Source of the DNA: an uncultured Clostridia bacterium
GTDB lineage: Bacteria; Bacillota; Clostridia; Oscillospirales; Acutalibacteraceae
Assembly: GCA_937895645.1 (NCBI GenBank)
Contig: CALBKQ010000047.1
Location: 1 to 6,165, forward strand
Direction: 5' to 3'
Length of the DNA: 6,165 bases
Both the position numbers and the translations under genes were made by a program. The notes below the pieces were generated by a model, which made no database searches, had not been told where the DNA came from, and saw nothing but the letters and a program-made list of their open reading frames with translations. Shown here in pieces: positions 1 to 6,086 of this stretch. Position 1 is the first letter of the stretch, and the number at the start of each line of letters is the position of its first letter.

Positions 1-1
1 G

Positions 2-433
2 GCCTTTGGACGTGATGGCAGGCAGGCATATGCACTGAATGAGTTGAAGGGTACGGTGTGCGTGTTCGACATCGGGGAGGATGGTCTTAGCCTGAAGCAG
101 GAGATAGCCTCGGACAGCGTAGGTGGTGGCGGCTGTGCCGACATACATCTCTCGGGTGATGGTCGTTTCCTCTATGCCAGCAACCGCCTCAAGGAGGATG
201 GCATATCGGTATTCAGCGTTGGCGAGGGTGGCTATTTGACAAAGGTGGGATATACGCTCACGGGCGTGCATCCGCGCAACTTCACCCTCTCGGCAGATGG
301 ACGCTATGTGCTGGTGGCGGTGCGCGACAGCGACCGTGTGGAGGTATATAGCCGTGATGCGAAGACGGGCCTGCTGACGCCGACGAACAAAAGCCTTACG
401 CTGAGCCGCCCCGTATGCCTGGTGTGGATGTAA
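2..433 (+). CDS. 6-phosphogluconolactonase-like beta-propeller protein, C-terminal part
   Basis: The frame is open from the left edge, so the gene is truncated by the window and about 143 C-terminal residues are visible. The TTG at 44 is internal: conserved sequence (AYALNEL, then GTVCVFDI) already runs through it. Features typical of the lactonase propeller family (Pfam Lactonase, PF10282) are the blade repeats DIHLSGDGRFLYASNR, DGISVFSV, HPRNFTLSADGRYVLVA and VEVYSRDAKTGLL, and the short final strand before the stop. Members of the family hydrolyse 6-phosphogluconolactone (YbhE/Pgl type, oxidative pentose phosphate pathway) or related lactones. In Bacteroidales many members are only generally annotated, so the exact substrate is uncertain. 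The base composition is GC-rich and matches the next gene, which starts 12 bases after the stop on the same strand. Confidence 0.85.
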   Translation, partial: AFGRDGRQAYALNELKGTVCVFDIGEDGLSLKQEIASDSVGGGGCADIHLSGDGRFLYASNRLKEDGISVFSVGEGGYLTKVGYTLTGVHPRNFTLSADGRYVLVAVRDSDRVEVYSRDAKTGLLTPTNKSLTLSRPVCLVWM

Positions 434-445
434 AACAGAAGAATT

Positions 446-841
446 ATGAGTGACGTAAGATTAGACAAATATCTATGGGCCGTGCGAGTCTATAAGACCC
501 GCTCGGATGCTGCCGACGCCATACGCAACAACCGCGTGATGGTGAACAACGCCTACGCCAAGCCCTCGCGCGAGGTGCAGGTGGGCGATATTATCACGGT
601 GAAGAAGATGCCCGTGACATATAGTTATAAGGTGCTCGATCTGGTGAGCAGCCGTCAGGGTGCCAAGCTCGTGCCCCAATACTGCCTCAACATAACACCG
701 CAGGAGGAGCTCGACAAGCTCTCCACGCCACGCGAGTCTATCTTCGTATTCCGCGAGCGCGGCACAGGTCGCCCCACAAAGAAGGAGCGCCGCGAGATAG
801 ATGCCCTGATGGAGGGTATGTATCTGGATGACGAGGAATAG
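446..841 (+). CDS. hslR: S4-domain RNA-binding protein, Hsp15-like
   Basis: This complete 131-residue protein opens with the S4 signature RLDKYLWAVRVYKTRSDA at residues 5-22, followed by the basic, valine-rich second half (NRVMVNNAYAKPSREVQVGDIITVKK, residues 29-54). S4 domains bind structured RNA. E. coli Hsp15 (HslR) binds stalled 50S subunits carrying a nascent chain, and a similar ribosome-rescue role is likely but inferred here. The C-terminal tail is rich in charge (RERGTGRPTKKERREIDAL), as in Hsp15 and its Bacteroidetes relatives. Its length fits the family. The ATG is preceded by AGAAGAAT rather than a strong Shine-Dalgarno site, common in Bacteroidetes. It follows the lactonase gene by 12 bases and may be co-transcribed with it. 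The gene symbol is by similarity of architecture only. Confidence 0.82.
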   Translation: MSDVRLDKYLWAVRVYKTRSDAADAIRNNRVMVNNAYAKPSREVQVGDIITVKKMPVTYSYKVLDLVSSRQGAKLVPQYCLNITPQEELDKLSTPRESIFVFRERGTGRPTKKERREIDALMEGMYLDDEE

Positions 842-877
842 GTGTTATAAGTGTTATAGGTGTAATAAGTGTAATAA
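842..877 (+). repeat. Four tandem copies of a 9-bp repeat
   Basis: Four head-to-tail 9-mers follow the S4 gene stop directly: GTGTTATAA, GTGTTATAG, GTGTAATAA and GTGTAATAA. The period of nine is exact and the copies differ at two positions. Each copy contains a TAA or TAG, and the set puts repeated stops downstream of the gene. Such short repeats occur in intergenic DNA and may arise by replication slippage. No function can be assigned. It is the last element that looks like part of the left-hand, GC-rich genome. Confidence 0.85.
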
Positions 878-908
878 AACATCTTGACTTTTTCGAAGAA
901 AGTATTAA
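878..908. other. Probable junction between GC-rich and AT-rich DNA
   Basis: Base composition falls abruptly here, and the next open frame starts in the middle of a conserved protein with no start codon. The frame of that fragment meets a TAA at 906-908, so the break lies between the repeat end and roughly 912. No inverted repeat, target duplication or integrase-type site is visible. Either a genome rearrangement or a contig misjoin would explain it. Confidence 0.6.
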
Positions 909-1409
909 AATAAATATGAAGGATATTTCATAAATGATAATGATATTATCAAGACATTAAATTTACCAAAGTATAAAAATGGTGTTGGAAATCGTATCTG
1001 CAGATTGTTATTAGATACATCAATATTACTTTATGTGGATAGATTTTGTCCTGAGAAACCGAGTAAGGCTGATATTGATATGCTTAATCAGTTTGTTGTT
1101 TTTGCCTTTGCATGGGCATATTCTTTGCGTGCTCAATATTATAATGTTGGATGGCTGGTTGCTCAGAATTATATTATGGGAACAACAGCAAAAGATGTTG
1201 CAAACTCATTTAATATATATAAAACAATTACTGAGGCTGATTCTCCAATAACACTTTTAAGTGTGCTTGCGGATAATATATTACCTTTGCCAAGTAATGC
1301 AGTTGTAGCAAATACTCAAAATATAGATGAAGTTAATGATGGTGTTCATCAAAATTATCTTTACTTTTTAAGATTACATAAATTCTGGAGGGACAATAAT
1401 GGCAAATAA
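909..1409 (+). pseudogene. C-terminal fragment of a DUF262 family protein
   Basis: About 166 codons are open after a TAA at 906-908. There is no ATG or GTG in frame; the first possible start is a TTG at 1005 with no Shine-Dalgarno site, and protein-like sequence runs through it (LNLPKYKNGVGNRICRLLLDT). The segment FAFAWAYSLRAQYYNVGW resembles the helical C-terminal region of DUF262 proteins that occur as the first gene of tandem DUF262 pairs. The N-terminal NTPase-like half with its DGQQR motif is absent. The end overlaps the next DUF262 gene by 11 bases, the close coupling expected of such pairs. I therefore read it as the 3' remnant of a partner gene, cut off by the junction on its left. 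The family call rests on remembered patterns and genomic context, so it is moderate. Confidence 0.6.
1387..1391 (+). promoter_or_regulatory. Shine-Dalgarno site GGAGG for the DUF262-DUF1524 gene
   Basis: GGAGG lies seven bases before the ATG at 1399 and inside the end of the upstream frame. It supports this start and shows that the two genes were translated as a coupled pair. Confidence 0.8.
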
Positions 1410-3438
1410 AACACTACCTCTAAAAGAAATATCAATTGCTGATTTGTATAATAGCAGTAATAAAGTGATATATGAAGTTCCAATATATCAGAGAAATTAT
1501 GCGTGGGAAAAAGATGAAATTGCAACATTGATACAGGATACTTATGATGCCTATGAAAATTATAATGCCAAGAGAAATGATAATATTTATTTTATCGGAA
1601 CATTGGTAACATATAATAAAGGTGACAATGTGTATGAAGTTATTGATGGACAACAGAGATTAACTACAATCAATTTGGTGTTACATGCACTTAATATTCC
1701 GGTAGGAAACAAATTGACATATAAGGCAAGGAGAAAATCAAACGATACCATAAATAATATCCCATATTTTAATATTGATGAAAAAGATGATGGTATTGTA
1801 AATGGTTTTAAATATGCTAAAACGGCAGTAGAGGAAATTATTCCTGATGAAAAAAGTTTAGAAGGTTTTAAAAAGTTTTTTCTTGATAGAGTACATATTA
1901 TTCACTATCAAGTGCCAAAAGATATTGACCTAAATCACTATTTTGAGATAATGAACTCTCGTGGCGAACAACTTGAAAAACATGAAATTATTAAGGCACG
2001 CTTAATGAGTGTTTTACAAGACCTAGACGATAAATCAAAGTTTAATGCAATTTGGGAAAACTGTAGTGATATGGGTGTTTATATCCAATGTAAATACAGA
2101 GAAACACGAATATTTGGAGATAGTTTGTGCGATTTAATAATTAAAGATTTTTCAGAATTGCCTTCTGTGAATAAACATAAGGAAGATTATGTGTCTTTAT
2201 ATGAGTTGATTAATAATGAATCAGATTTTGAAATTGTTAAGTATGATGTGTTAGATGATAAACCTGACAAGTTTCAGCCTATAATTGATTTTCCAAACTT
2301 TTTGTTGATTGTTTTGAAACTTACATTAATAAAAAAAGATAAAATTTTCAATCCAATAGCATTTAATCTTGATGATAAGGAACTGATAAAAGAGTTTGAT
2401 GCAGTGCTGATTGATGAAAAATTTGTAAAGTCTTTTGGCTTCAATTTGTTAAAAGCAAAATTCTTGTTAGATAATTTTATTGTTCATCATTCTAATGAAG
2501 ATGAAATAAGTGAGAATAATCCTTGGAAATTGCAATACTGGTATAAAGAAAGTCAAAAAGAAAAGAATAAAAAATATTTGAAAAACCTTAGCACTAACCC
2601 TTCCATCCAGCAAAAATTGTTGCAACTTCTGTCAATGTTCGAAGTGTCTTTTACTGCAAGACAAAGAAAAAATTATTTGTTCTATTGTCTTTTGTACTTG
2701 TTTGAACAATATGATGGTGAACGTTATGATGAAGAAATTTTACCTGATTATGTAAAATTTGTTGAAGAGTTAGCAGATAAGTATTTCCATGATGTTTATC
2801 TTATTCCTGAAAAACTTAATAATATTAATACACCTAAGCCAGGTGCTTTCGATGAATCAATTTTGAAATATAATAAATTGAATGTAGCAAGTGATAAGAA
2901 ATCTAAAGAAGATTTTGATTTTATATATGGCGATGGTAAAGAAAAATCAAAAGGTATACCATTATTTGTATTTAATTATTTAGACTATAAGATTTGGAAG
3001 GGCTATTTCGAAACACTTAGAAATGGTAGATACAAAGAAGGTAGCAAAGAGCGTAATGAGTTTTTTGAAAAACTTGGCTGTTCGGATTTTGGTTTGAAAG
3101 TTTTTGAACAGTTCTATTTTTCGAGAACACGCAGAAGTCTGGAACACTATTATCCACAGGCTAATACTAGTGAAACGCTTATTAGCGAAAGTGAAATAAA
3201 TTGTTTTGGTAATTATGCTATGATTGGTAGTGAAGCAAATAGTTCAGGTTCTAACTGGAGTCCAAAAACAAAATTGGACCACTACCTTGATTCTTCCGGT
3301 AAAATTCGTCAAATCAGTGTTGCCTCTCTTAAGTTTATGGCTATGATGCAATCTTGTAAAGATAAAAATGAATGGATGTTTGCAGAAATTAAAGAACATC
3401 AAGACAAAATGTTAAATGGTTTATTTAACGGATTTTAG
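1399..3438 (+). CDS. DUF262 and DUF1524 (HNH-like) protein, GmrSD-type nuclease candidate
   Basis: This 679-residue protein looks complete. The N-terminal DUF262 domain shows VPIYQRNYAW at residues 27-36 and the diagnostic IDGQQRLTT at 82-90, where the Asp-Gly-Gln-Gln-Arg motif is linked to nucleotide binding and hydrolysis in GmrS-like and SspE proteins. MNSRGEQLEKHEIIKARL from residue 185 is another family hallmark. The C-terminal part carries a DUF1524-like HNH motif: SLEHYYPQ with His583 and Pro586, then GNYAMIG with Asn605, Asn614 and Lys623. Proteins with this pair of domains include type IV restriction enzymes against modified phage DNA (GmrSD, BrxU) and phosphorothioate-sensing SspE. 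The natural role here is probably phage defence, with the target modification unknown. It overlaps the DUF262 fragment upstream by 11 bases and precedes a macrodomain gene by 9 bases. The DNA is very AT-rich. Confidence 0.88.
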   Translation: MANKTLPLKEISIADLYNSSNKVIYEVPIYQRNYAWEKDEIATLIQDTYDAYENYNAKRNDNIYFIGTLVTYNKGDNVYEVIDGQQRLTTINLVLHALNIPVGNKLTYKARRKSNDTINNIPYFNIDEKDDGIVNGFKYAKTAVEEIIPDEKSLEGFKKFFLDRVHIIHYQVPKDIDLNHYFEIMNSRGEQLEKHEIIKARLMSVLQDLDDKSKFNAIWENCSDMGVYIQCKYRETRIFGDSLCDLIIKDFSELPSVNKHKEDYVSLYELINNESDFEIVKYDVLDDKPDKFQPIIDFPNFLLIVLKLTLIKKDKIFNPIAFNLDDKELIKEFDAVLIDEKFVKSFGFNLLKAKFLLDNFIVHHSNEDEISENNPWKLQYWYKESQKEKNKKYLKNLSTNPSIQQKLLQLLSMFEVSFTARQRKNYLFYCLLYLFEQYDGERYDEEILPDYVKFVEELADKYFHDVYLIPEKLNNINTPKPGAFDESILKYNKLNVASDKKSKEDFDFIYGDGKEKSKGIPLFVFNYLDYKIWKGYFETLRNGRYKEGSKERNEFFEKLGCSDFGLKVFEQFYFSRTRRSLEHYYPQANTSETLISESEINCFGNYAMIGSEANSSGSNWSPKTKLDHYLDSSGKIRQISVASLKFMAMMQSCKDKNEWMFAEIKEHQDKMLNGLFNGF

Positions 3439-3441
3439 GAG
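3437..3441 (+). promoter_or_regulatory. Shine-Dalgarno site AGGAG overlapping the previous stop
   Basis: AGGAG begins inside the TAG stop of the DUF262-DUF1524 gene and is six bases before the ATG at 3448. The overlap argues for translational coupling of the nuclease and macrodomain genes. Confidence 0.8.
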
Positions 3442-3447
3442 TAACTT

Positions 3448-4476
3448 ATGCCACTTAAAATTATTCGTCAAGACATAACAAAAATCGAATGTGATGCGAT
3501 TGTAAATCCGTCTAACAAAAATCTCTACCCAGGTGGTGGAACAGATTTGTCAATTCACAAGGCAGCAGGTCCAGAGTTGTTGAAATATTGCGAACAACTT
3601 GGTGGATGCGAAGTAGGTCAGGCAAAAATCTCACCTGCATTTGAATTACCTTGCAAGTTTGTTATACATACAGTAGGCCCCGTATGGCAAGAAAACCAAA
3701 AGTCCGAAGATTTGCTCGTGTCTTGCTATAAGGAAAGCCTTGCACTTGCAAAAGAATATAATTGCGAAACGGTTGCATTTCCACTTATCTCGTCAGGCAG
3801 TTTCGGATTCCCTAAAAAGTCAGTTCTTAAGATTGCAACAAGCGTAATCAGCGACTTTCTTTTCGATAATGAAATGCTTGTGTATCTTGTTGTATATGAC
3901 AAGAAAGCATTTGAAATCAGTGAAAAACTGTTCTGCGATGTTGCCGAGTATATCGACGATAATTATGTTGATGAAAATGCTATTGGTAGATTCAGAAACT
4001 ACCCAATGAAGTCTTGTCGAGAATGCAATGTGGAAGAAATAGAAAGCAAACGAATGATGCCTGAAGAGTCCGTTTGCCTTTCACAAGCAATGCCTTGCGA
4101 CTCTGACGATATTGGTGAATGGCTCAAGCAAATGGACAAGGGATTTGCAGATACACTTTTCTACTATATCGACAAGAAAGAGATTACAGATGTTGAGGCA
4201 TATAAACGCTCAAATGTAAGTAAAAAGACCTTCTCAAAAATCAAGTGCGACCAGAATTACAAGCCAAGCAAAGTTACTGCAATATCATTTGTAATCGGAC
4301 TTAAACTTGATTTCAACGAAGCAACACACTTGCTCAAAACAGCTGGATTTGCTCTTTCCGAGAGTAGTAAATTTGATATGATTATTCAGTACTTCATCGA
4401 AACAGGAAACTACAAAACCATCTTTGATGTAAACGAAGTGCTGTACCAATTCGACCAACAGTTGTTGGGAGTATAG
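3448..4476 (+). CDS. Macrodomain protein with C-terminal HTH-like domain (ADP-ribose hydrolase candidate)
   Basis: Residues 1-160 form a macrodomain that binds ADP-ribose. DAIVNPSN (16-23), GGGTDLSIHKAAG (29-41), VIHTVGPVW (72-80) and FPLISSGSFGFP (111-122) are the usual loops. Asn20, Asn23, Asp33 and His37 have the same spacing (3, 10, 4) as Asn171, Asn174, Asp184 and His188 of human MacroD1, so de-ADP-ribosylation or O-acetyl-ADP-ribose deacetylation is plausible. A variable linker (about 161-230) follows. Residues 235-342 resemble a Cro/XRE-like helix-turn-helix (TDVEAYKRSNVSKKTFSKIK, then KPSKVTAISFVIGLKLDF) with a helical tail (SSKFDMIIQYFIETGNY). I recall this tail on other bacterial macrodomain proteins but cannot name it in a database. 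The protein is likely cytosolic. It sits 9 bases behind the DUF262-DUF1524 gene, but its DNA is visibly less AT-rich (25 G/C in the 60 bases from 3781), so the two may have different histories. Confidence 0.88.
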   Translation: MPLKIIRQDITKIECDAIVNPSNKNLYPGGGTDLSIHKAAGPELLKYCEQLGGCEVGQAKISPAFELPCKFVIHTVGPVWQENQKSEDLLVSCYKESLALAKEYNCETVAFPLISSGSFGFPKKSVLKIATSVISDFLFDNEMLVYLVVYDKKAFEISEKLFCDVAEYIDDNYVDENAIGRFRNYPMKSCRECNVEEIESKRMMPEESVCLSQAMPCDSDDIGEWLKQMDKGFADTLFYYIDKKEITDVEAYKRSNVSKKTFSKIKCDQNYKPSKVTAISFVIGLKLDFNEATHLLKTAGFALSESSKFDMIIQYFIETGNYKTIFDVNEVLYQFDQQLLGV

Positions 4477-4493
4477 TTAATATAAATATATTA

Positions 4494-4520
4494 GGGACGA
4501 TTTATTCGTCCCCTTTACTT
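4494..4520 (+). terminator. Hairpin terminator between convergent operons
   Basis: GGGACGA (4494-4500) pairs perfectly with TCGTCCC (4506-4512) around the 5-base loop TTTAT. On the plus strand it is followed by the T-rich run CTTTACTTTTAT, as in intrinsic terminators. It starts 18 bases after the macrodomain gene stop and ends just before the convergent gene stop at 4521. In the minus direction the stem is followed by AT-rich rather than T-only sequence, so it may work in both directions but better for the plus strand. Confidence 0.75.
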
Positions 4521-5225
4521 TTATAACATAAGTTGGTCTTTATAAGGATTAGTTCTCAAACTTCGCGGACCTATTGATGCCTCTTTGCAGTTGTGAATTA
4601 GATTTTCATTGTAAAGGCTTACCGTGAATTGTGGGTAGTAACTTTCAAACCCCCAAGCAAATTCACCAGAGCAAGGGTAGTTATAATTTGGTACAAGTGT
4701 GCAACTCTTCTTTTTAGTTTCAAAACTAACTTCAGGAGTGAAAAGTAAGTTTAAGTCGGGTGTTTCTGTTCTCTTTGCTTTAATGTTTTTCTCAACACAT
4801 TGAAGAATTTTTAAACATTCATACGCATTTGCATATTCAAAGTTGCTAATGCGAAATTTTGAGAATTCATAATGTTGAGGGACAAATCCATTTTTAGAAA
4901 GTAGTAATGTTAAGATTATATTTTCGCGTGTGGTAAAGGCACAGTTGTACAAAGAAGTTTGGTACCAAGGTCCTGCAAAGAGTTCTTCCCACGCATCACC
5001 GTAAACATAAATTAAATCGTCTTTTATTATTTCAAGTATTTCATCTCTGTATTTTGGGTTACCCATTTTTTCGTTAGTTGCTTCTTCAAATTTCTTGTTA
5101 ACAAGTAATCGCTTTCGAAAAAGCATTTCATCTACGCTAAGGCTTTGTTTTCCGTTGCTTTCGCTATTGATTCCTACAAAAAATGCGACAACTAAAATTA
5201 CTATAATCCAAGCTAAAAATTCCAT
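4521..5225 (-). CDS. Membrane-anchored protein of unknown function
   Basis: I do not recognise this 234-residue protein. Residues 3-19 (FLAWIIVILVVAFFVGI) are a single hydrophobic helix at the very N-terminus with no cleavage motif evident, so a signal anchor is likely. A charged stretch follows (MLFRKRLLVNKKFEEATNEK). The rest is soluble-looking and aromatic-rich, for example YVYGDAWEELFAGPWYQTSLY near residues 73-93, and GEFAWGFESYYPQF near the end. It has no clear catalytic motif. Several cysteines are scattered without a CxxC pair. The ATG at 5225 has a good Shine-Dalgarno site and lies 14 bases after the zinc-ribbon gene, so the two are probably co-transcribed. Its stop is next to the hairpin that ends the convergent macrodomain operon. 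Confidence 0.72.
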   Translation of the reverse strand: MEFLAWIIVILVVAFFVGINSESNGKQSLSVDEMLFRKRLLVNKKFEEATNEKMGNPKYRDEILEIIKDDLIYVYGDAWEELFAGPWYQTSLYNCAFTTRENIILTLLLSKNGFVPQHYEFSKFRISNFEYANAYECLKILQCVEKNIKAKRTETPDLNLLFTPEVSFETKKKSCTLVPNYNYPCSGEFAWGFESYYPQFTVSLYNENLIHNCKEASIGPRSLRTNPYKDQLML

Positions 5226-5232
5226 TTTAATT

Positions 5233-5240
5233 TCTCCTTT
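5233..5240 (-). promoter_or_regulatory. Shine-Dalgarno site AAAGGAGA of the membrane protein gene
   Basis: On the minus strand AAAGGAGA precedes the ATG at 5225 by seven bases and touches the TAA stop (5240-5242) of the zinc-ribbon gene, supporting the start and operon coupling. Confidence 0.75.
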
Positions 5241-5467
5241 TATCTTCCGATTTTATTAAACAAGTTTATTTTGTGCGTTGAAAAGTGCTTTTTAGAATTG
5301 TAGTTTGACCATTCCATATTGGTTGCATAGATTTCTTTTTTTCGTGCTCGGCAACTTGGACACCTTATCGGGTCTTGCCAACCATTTAATAAATATTTTT
5401 CTTGTTGTTGTGTTGTAAAAATAAATTTGTTGTAGCAGTCTTGACATCTTAAAACTTTGTTTTCCAT
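5240..5467 (-). CDS. Small zinc-ribbon protein
   Basis: This 75-residue protein has two CxxC knuckles: Cys8-x2-Cys11 (CQDC) and Cys36-x2-Cys39 (CPSC), separated by 24 residues that include KFIFTTQQQEKYLLNGW. This layout, with C..C..FxFT..EQ..Y...G....P.RC..CR, fits the family described in Pfam as probable zinc-ribbon domain (zf-trcl). The four cysteines should bind one zinc ion. The C-terminal half is basic and polar, with no further domain visible. Its function in the family is unknown; nucleic-acid or protein contact is only a guess. It begins 18 bases after the yggS fragment stop and leads into the membrane protein gene, forming a minus-strand operon. Confidence 0.82.
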   Translation of the reverse strand: MENKVLRCQDCYNKFIFTTQQQEKYLLNGWQDPIRCPSCRARKKEIYATNMEWSNYNSKKHFSTHKINLFNKIGR

Positions 5468-5473
5468 TTTTGT

Positions 5474-5480
5474 TCTCCTT
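5474..5480 (-). promoter_or_regulatory. Shine-Dalgarno site AAGGAGA of the zinc-ribbon gene
   Basis: On the minus strand AAGGAGA lies six bases before the ATG at 5467 and in the short gap after the yggS fragment stop. It fixes the start and suggests a low-GC organism with strong SD usage. Confidence 0.75.
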
Positions 5481-5485
5481 TAAAT

Positions 5486-5566
5486 TTAATATAGTCTTTG
5501 ACCGAAAATAGCAGAACCCACTCTTACAAGAGTAGAACCGTTTTTAATTGCAGCTTCTTGTGGTGC
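5486..5566 (-). pseudogene. yggS: C-terminal fragment of a YggS-family PLP-binding protein
   Basis: Only the last 26 codons are present. The minus-strand frame reads EAAIKNGSTLVRVGSAIFG, then QRLY and a TAA at 5486-5488. The block AI..GST.VR.G.AIFG is the highly conserved C-terminal segment of YggS/PROSC proteins, which bind pyridoxal 5'-phosphate and keep its level balanced. The usual product is about 220-240 residues, so roughly nine tenths is missing because the plus-strand glycogen-synthase-like sequence takes over at about 5555-5570. Whether the gene is broken in the cell or merely lost in assembly cannot be told. Its stop is 18 bases before the zinc-ribbon ATG, so it was the leading gene of that operon. 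Confidence 0.72.
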
Positions 5567-5570
5567 ATAT
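5555..5570. other. Junction between the yggS end and a glycogen-synthase-like fragment
   Basis: Minus-strand YggS homology ends at about EAAI (5546-5557), and plus-strand GT5 homology begins at about AYLTTVSTEY (from 5565). Two unrelated conserved genes in opposite directions meet with no intergenic sequence. No repeat or transposase end is visible. Confidence 0.6.
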
Positions 5571-6086
5571 TTAACAACTGTTTCTACCGAATATGCAAAT
5601 GAACTAAAAAATCCAATTTATTCAGAACAAACAGAAGGACTTTCTCAAATATTTTACAACCGAAACATTCAAATTAAAGGAATTACAAACGGAATTGAAT
5701 TTGACCGTTACAATCCACAAAAAAAAGAATGTTCTCATCTACCGTTTGAATATTCACCACAAGAAGGAATTTTAGACGGAAAATACAAATGCCGCGAACA
5801 TTTTATAAATGAACTTTTGCAAAATAAATCTTTTGAAGGAATTACAACTTACGGAAAAATTGATTCAGATTTCCAATCGGACGGAATTTTCATTTCTTAT
5901 CACGGAAGAATTACAAGTCAAAAAGGAATTGAATTATTAATAAATGCAATTCCTGTAATTTTAGAAAATTTTTCAAATGTAAAATTTTTTATTGCAGGTC
6001 AAGGTGAAGTTTCTTTAGAAAATAAATTGATTGAGTTGTGTTCTTTATATCCAAATCAAGTTTTATTTTTTAATGGTTATAATAAA
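5565..6086 (+). pseudogene. glgA: Internal fragment of a GT5 glycogen/starch synthase-like gene
   Basis: The plus-strand frame is open from 5502 to the right edge, but GT5-like sequence covers only about 174 codons. Recognisable parts, in family order, are YLTTVSTEYANEL (end of the N-terminal GT5 domain, compare TVSPTYAEEI), IKGITNGIEFDRYNP (5676-5717), SYHGRITSQKGIELL (5895-5939), KFFIAGQGE and VLFFNGYNK. Such enzymes transfer glucose from ADP- or UDP-glucose to an alpha-1,4-glucan. The N-terminal substrate-binding region with its KxGG motif is missing, and the region expected after NGY, with the acidic and PS.FEPCG-type motifs, does not appear. It has no start or stop of its own. The call to GT5 is good; the exact gene is likely but not certain. 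Confidence 0.7.

Noticed and set aside
473..882. Two open frames on the minus strand opposite the S4 gene
   Set aside because: They overlap a well-supported gene, show no family pattern, and one simply translates the 9-bp repeats into tyrosine/threonine runs.
884..911. Sigma-70-like promoter TTGACT ... TAAAAT with 16-base spacing
   Set aside because: It precedes a headless gene fragment, lies on the suspected junction, and such boxes are easily found by chance in AT-rich DNA.
1033..1251. Plus-strand frame inside the DUF262 fragment
   Set aside because: It is a hydrophobic, low-complexity shadow; the other frame has the family-like sequence and the overlap with the next gene.
1005..1409. Complete 134-residue gene starting at TTG 1005
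   Set aside because: No Shine-Dalgarno site, and protein-like sequence continues upstream to 909, so it is a truncated gene rather than a new small one.
1432..1653. Minus-strand isoleucine-rich frame
   Set aside because: It lies opposite the DUF262 motifs; isoleucine/phenylalanine richness is what antisense AT-rich DNA gives.
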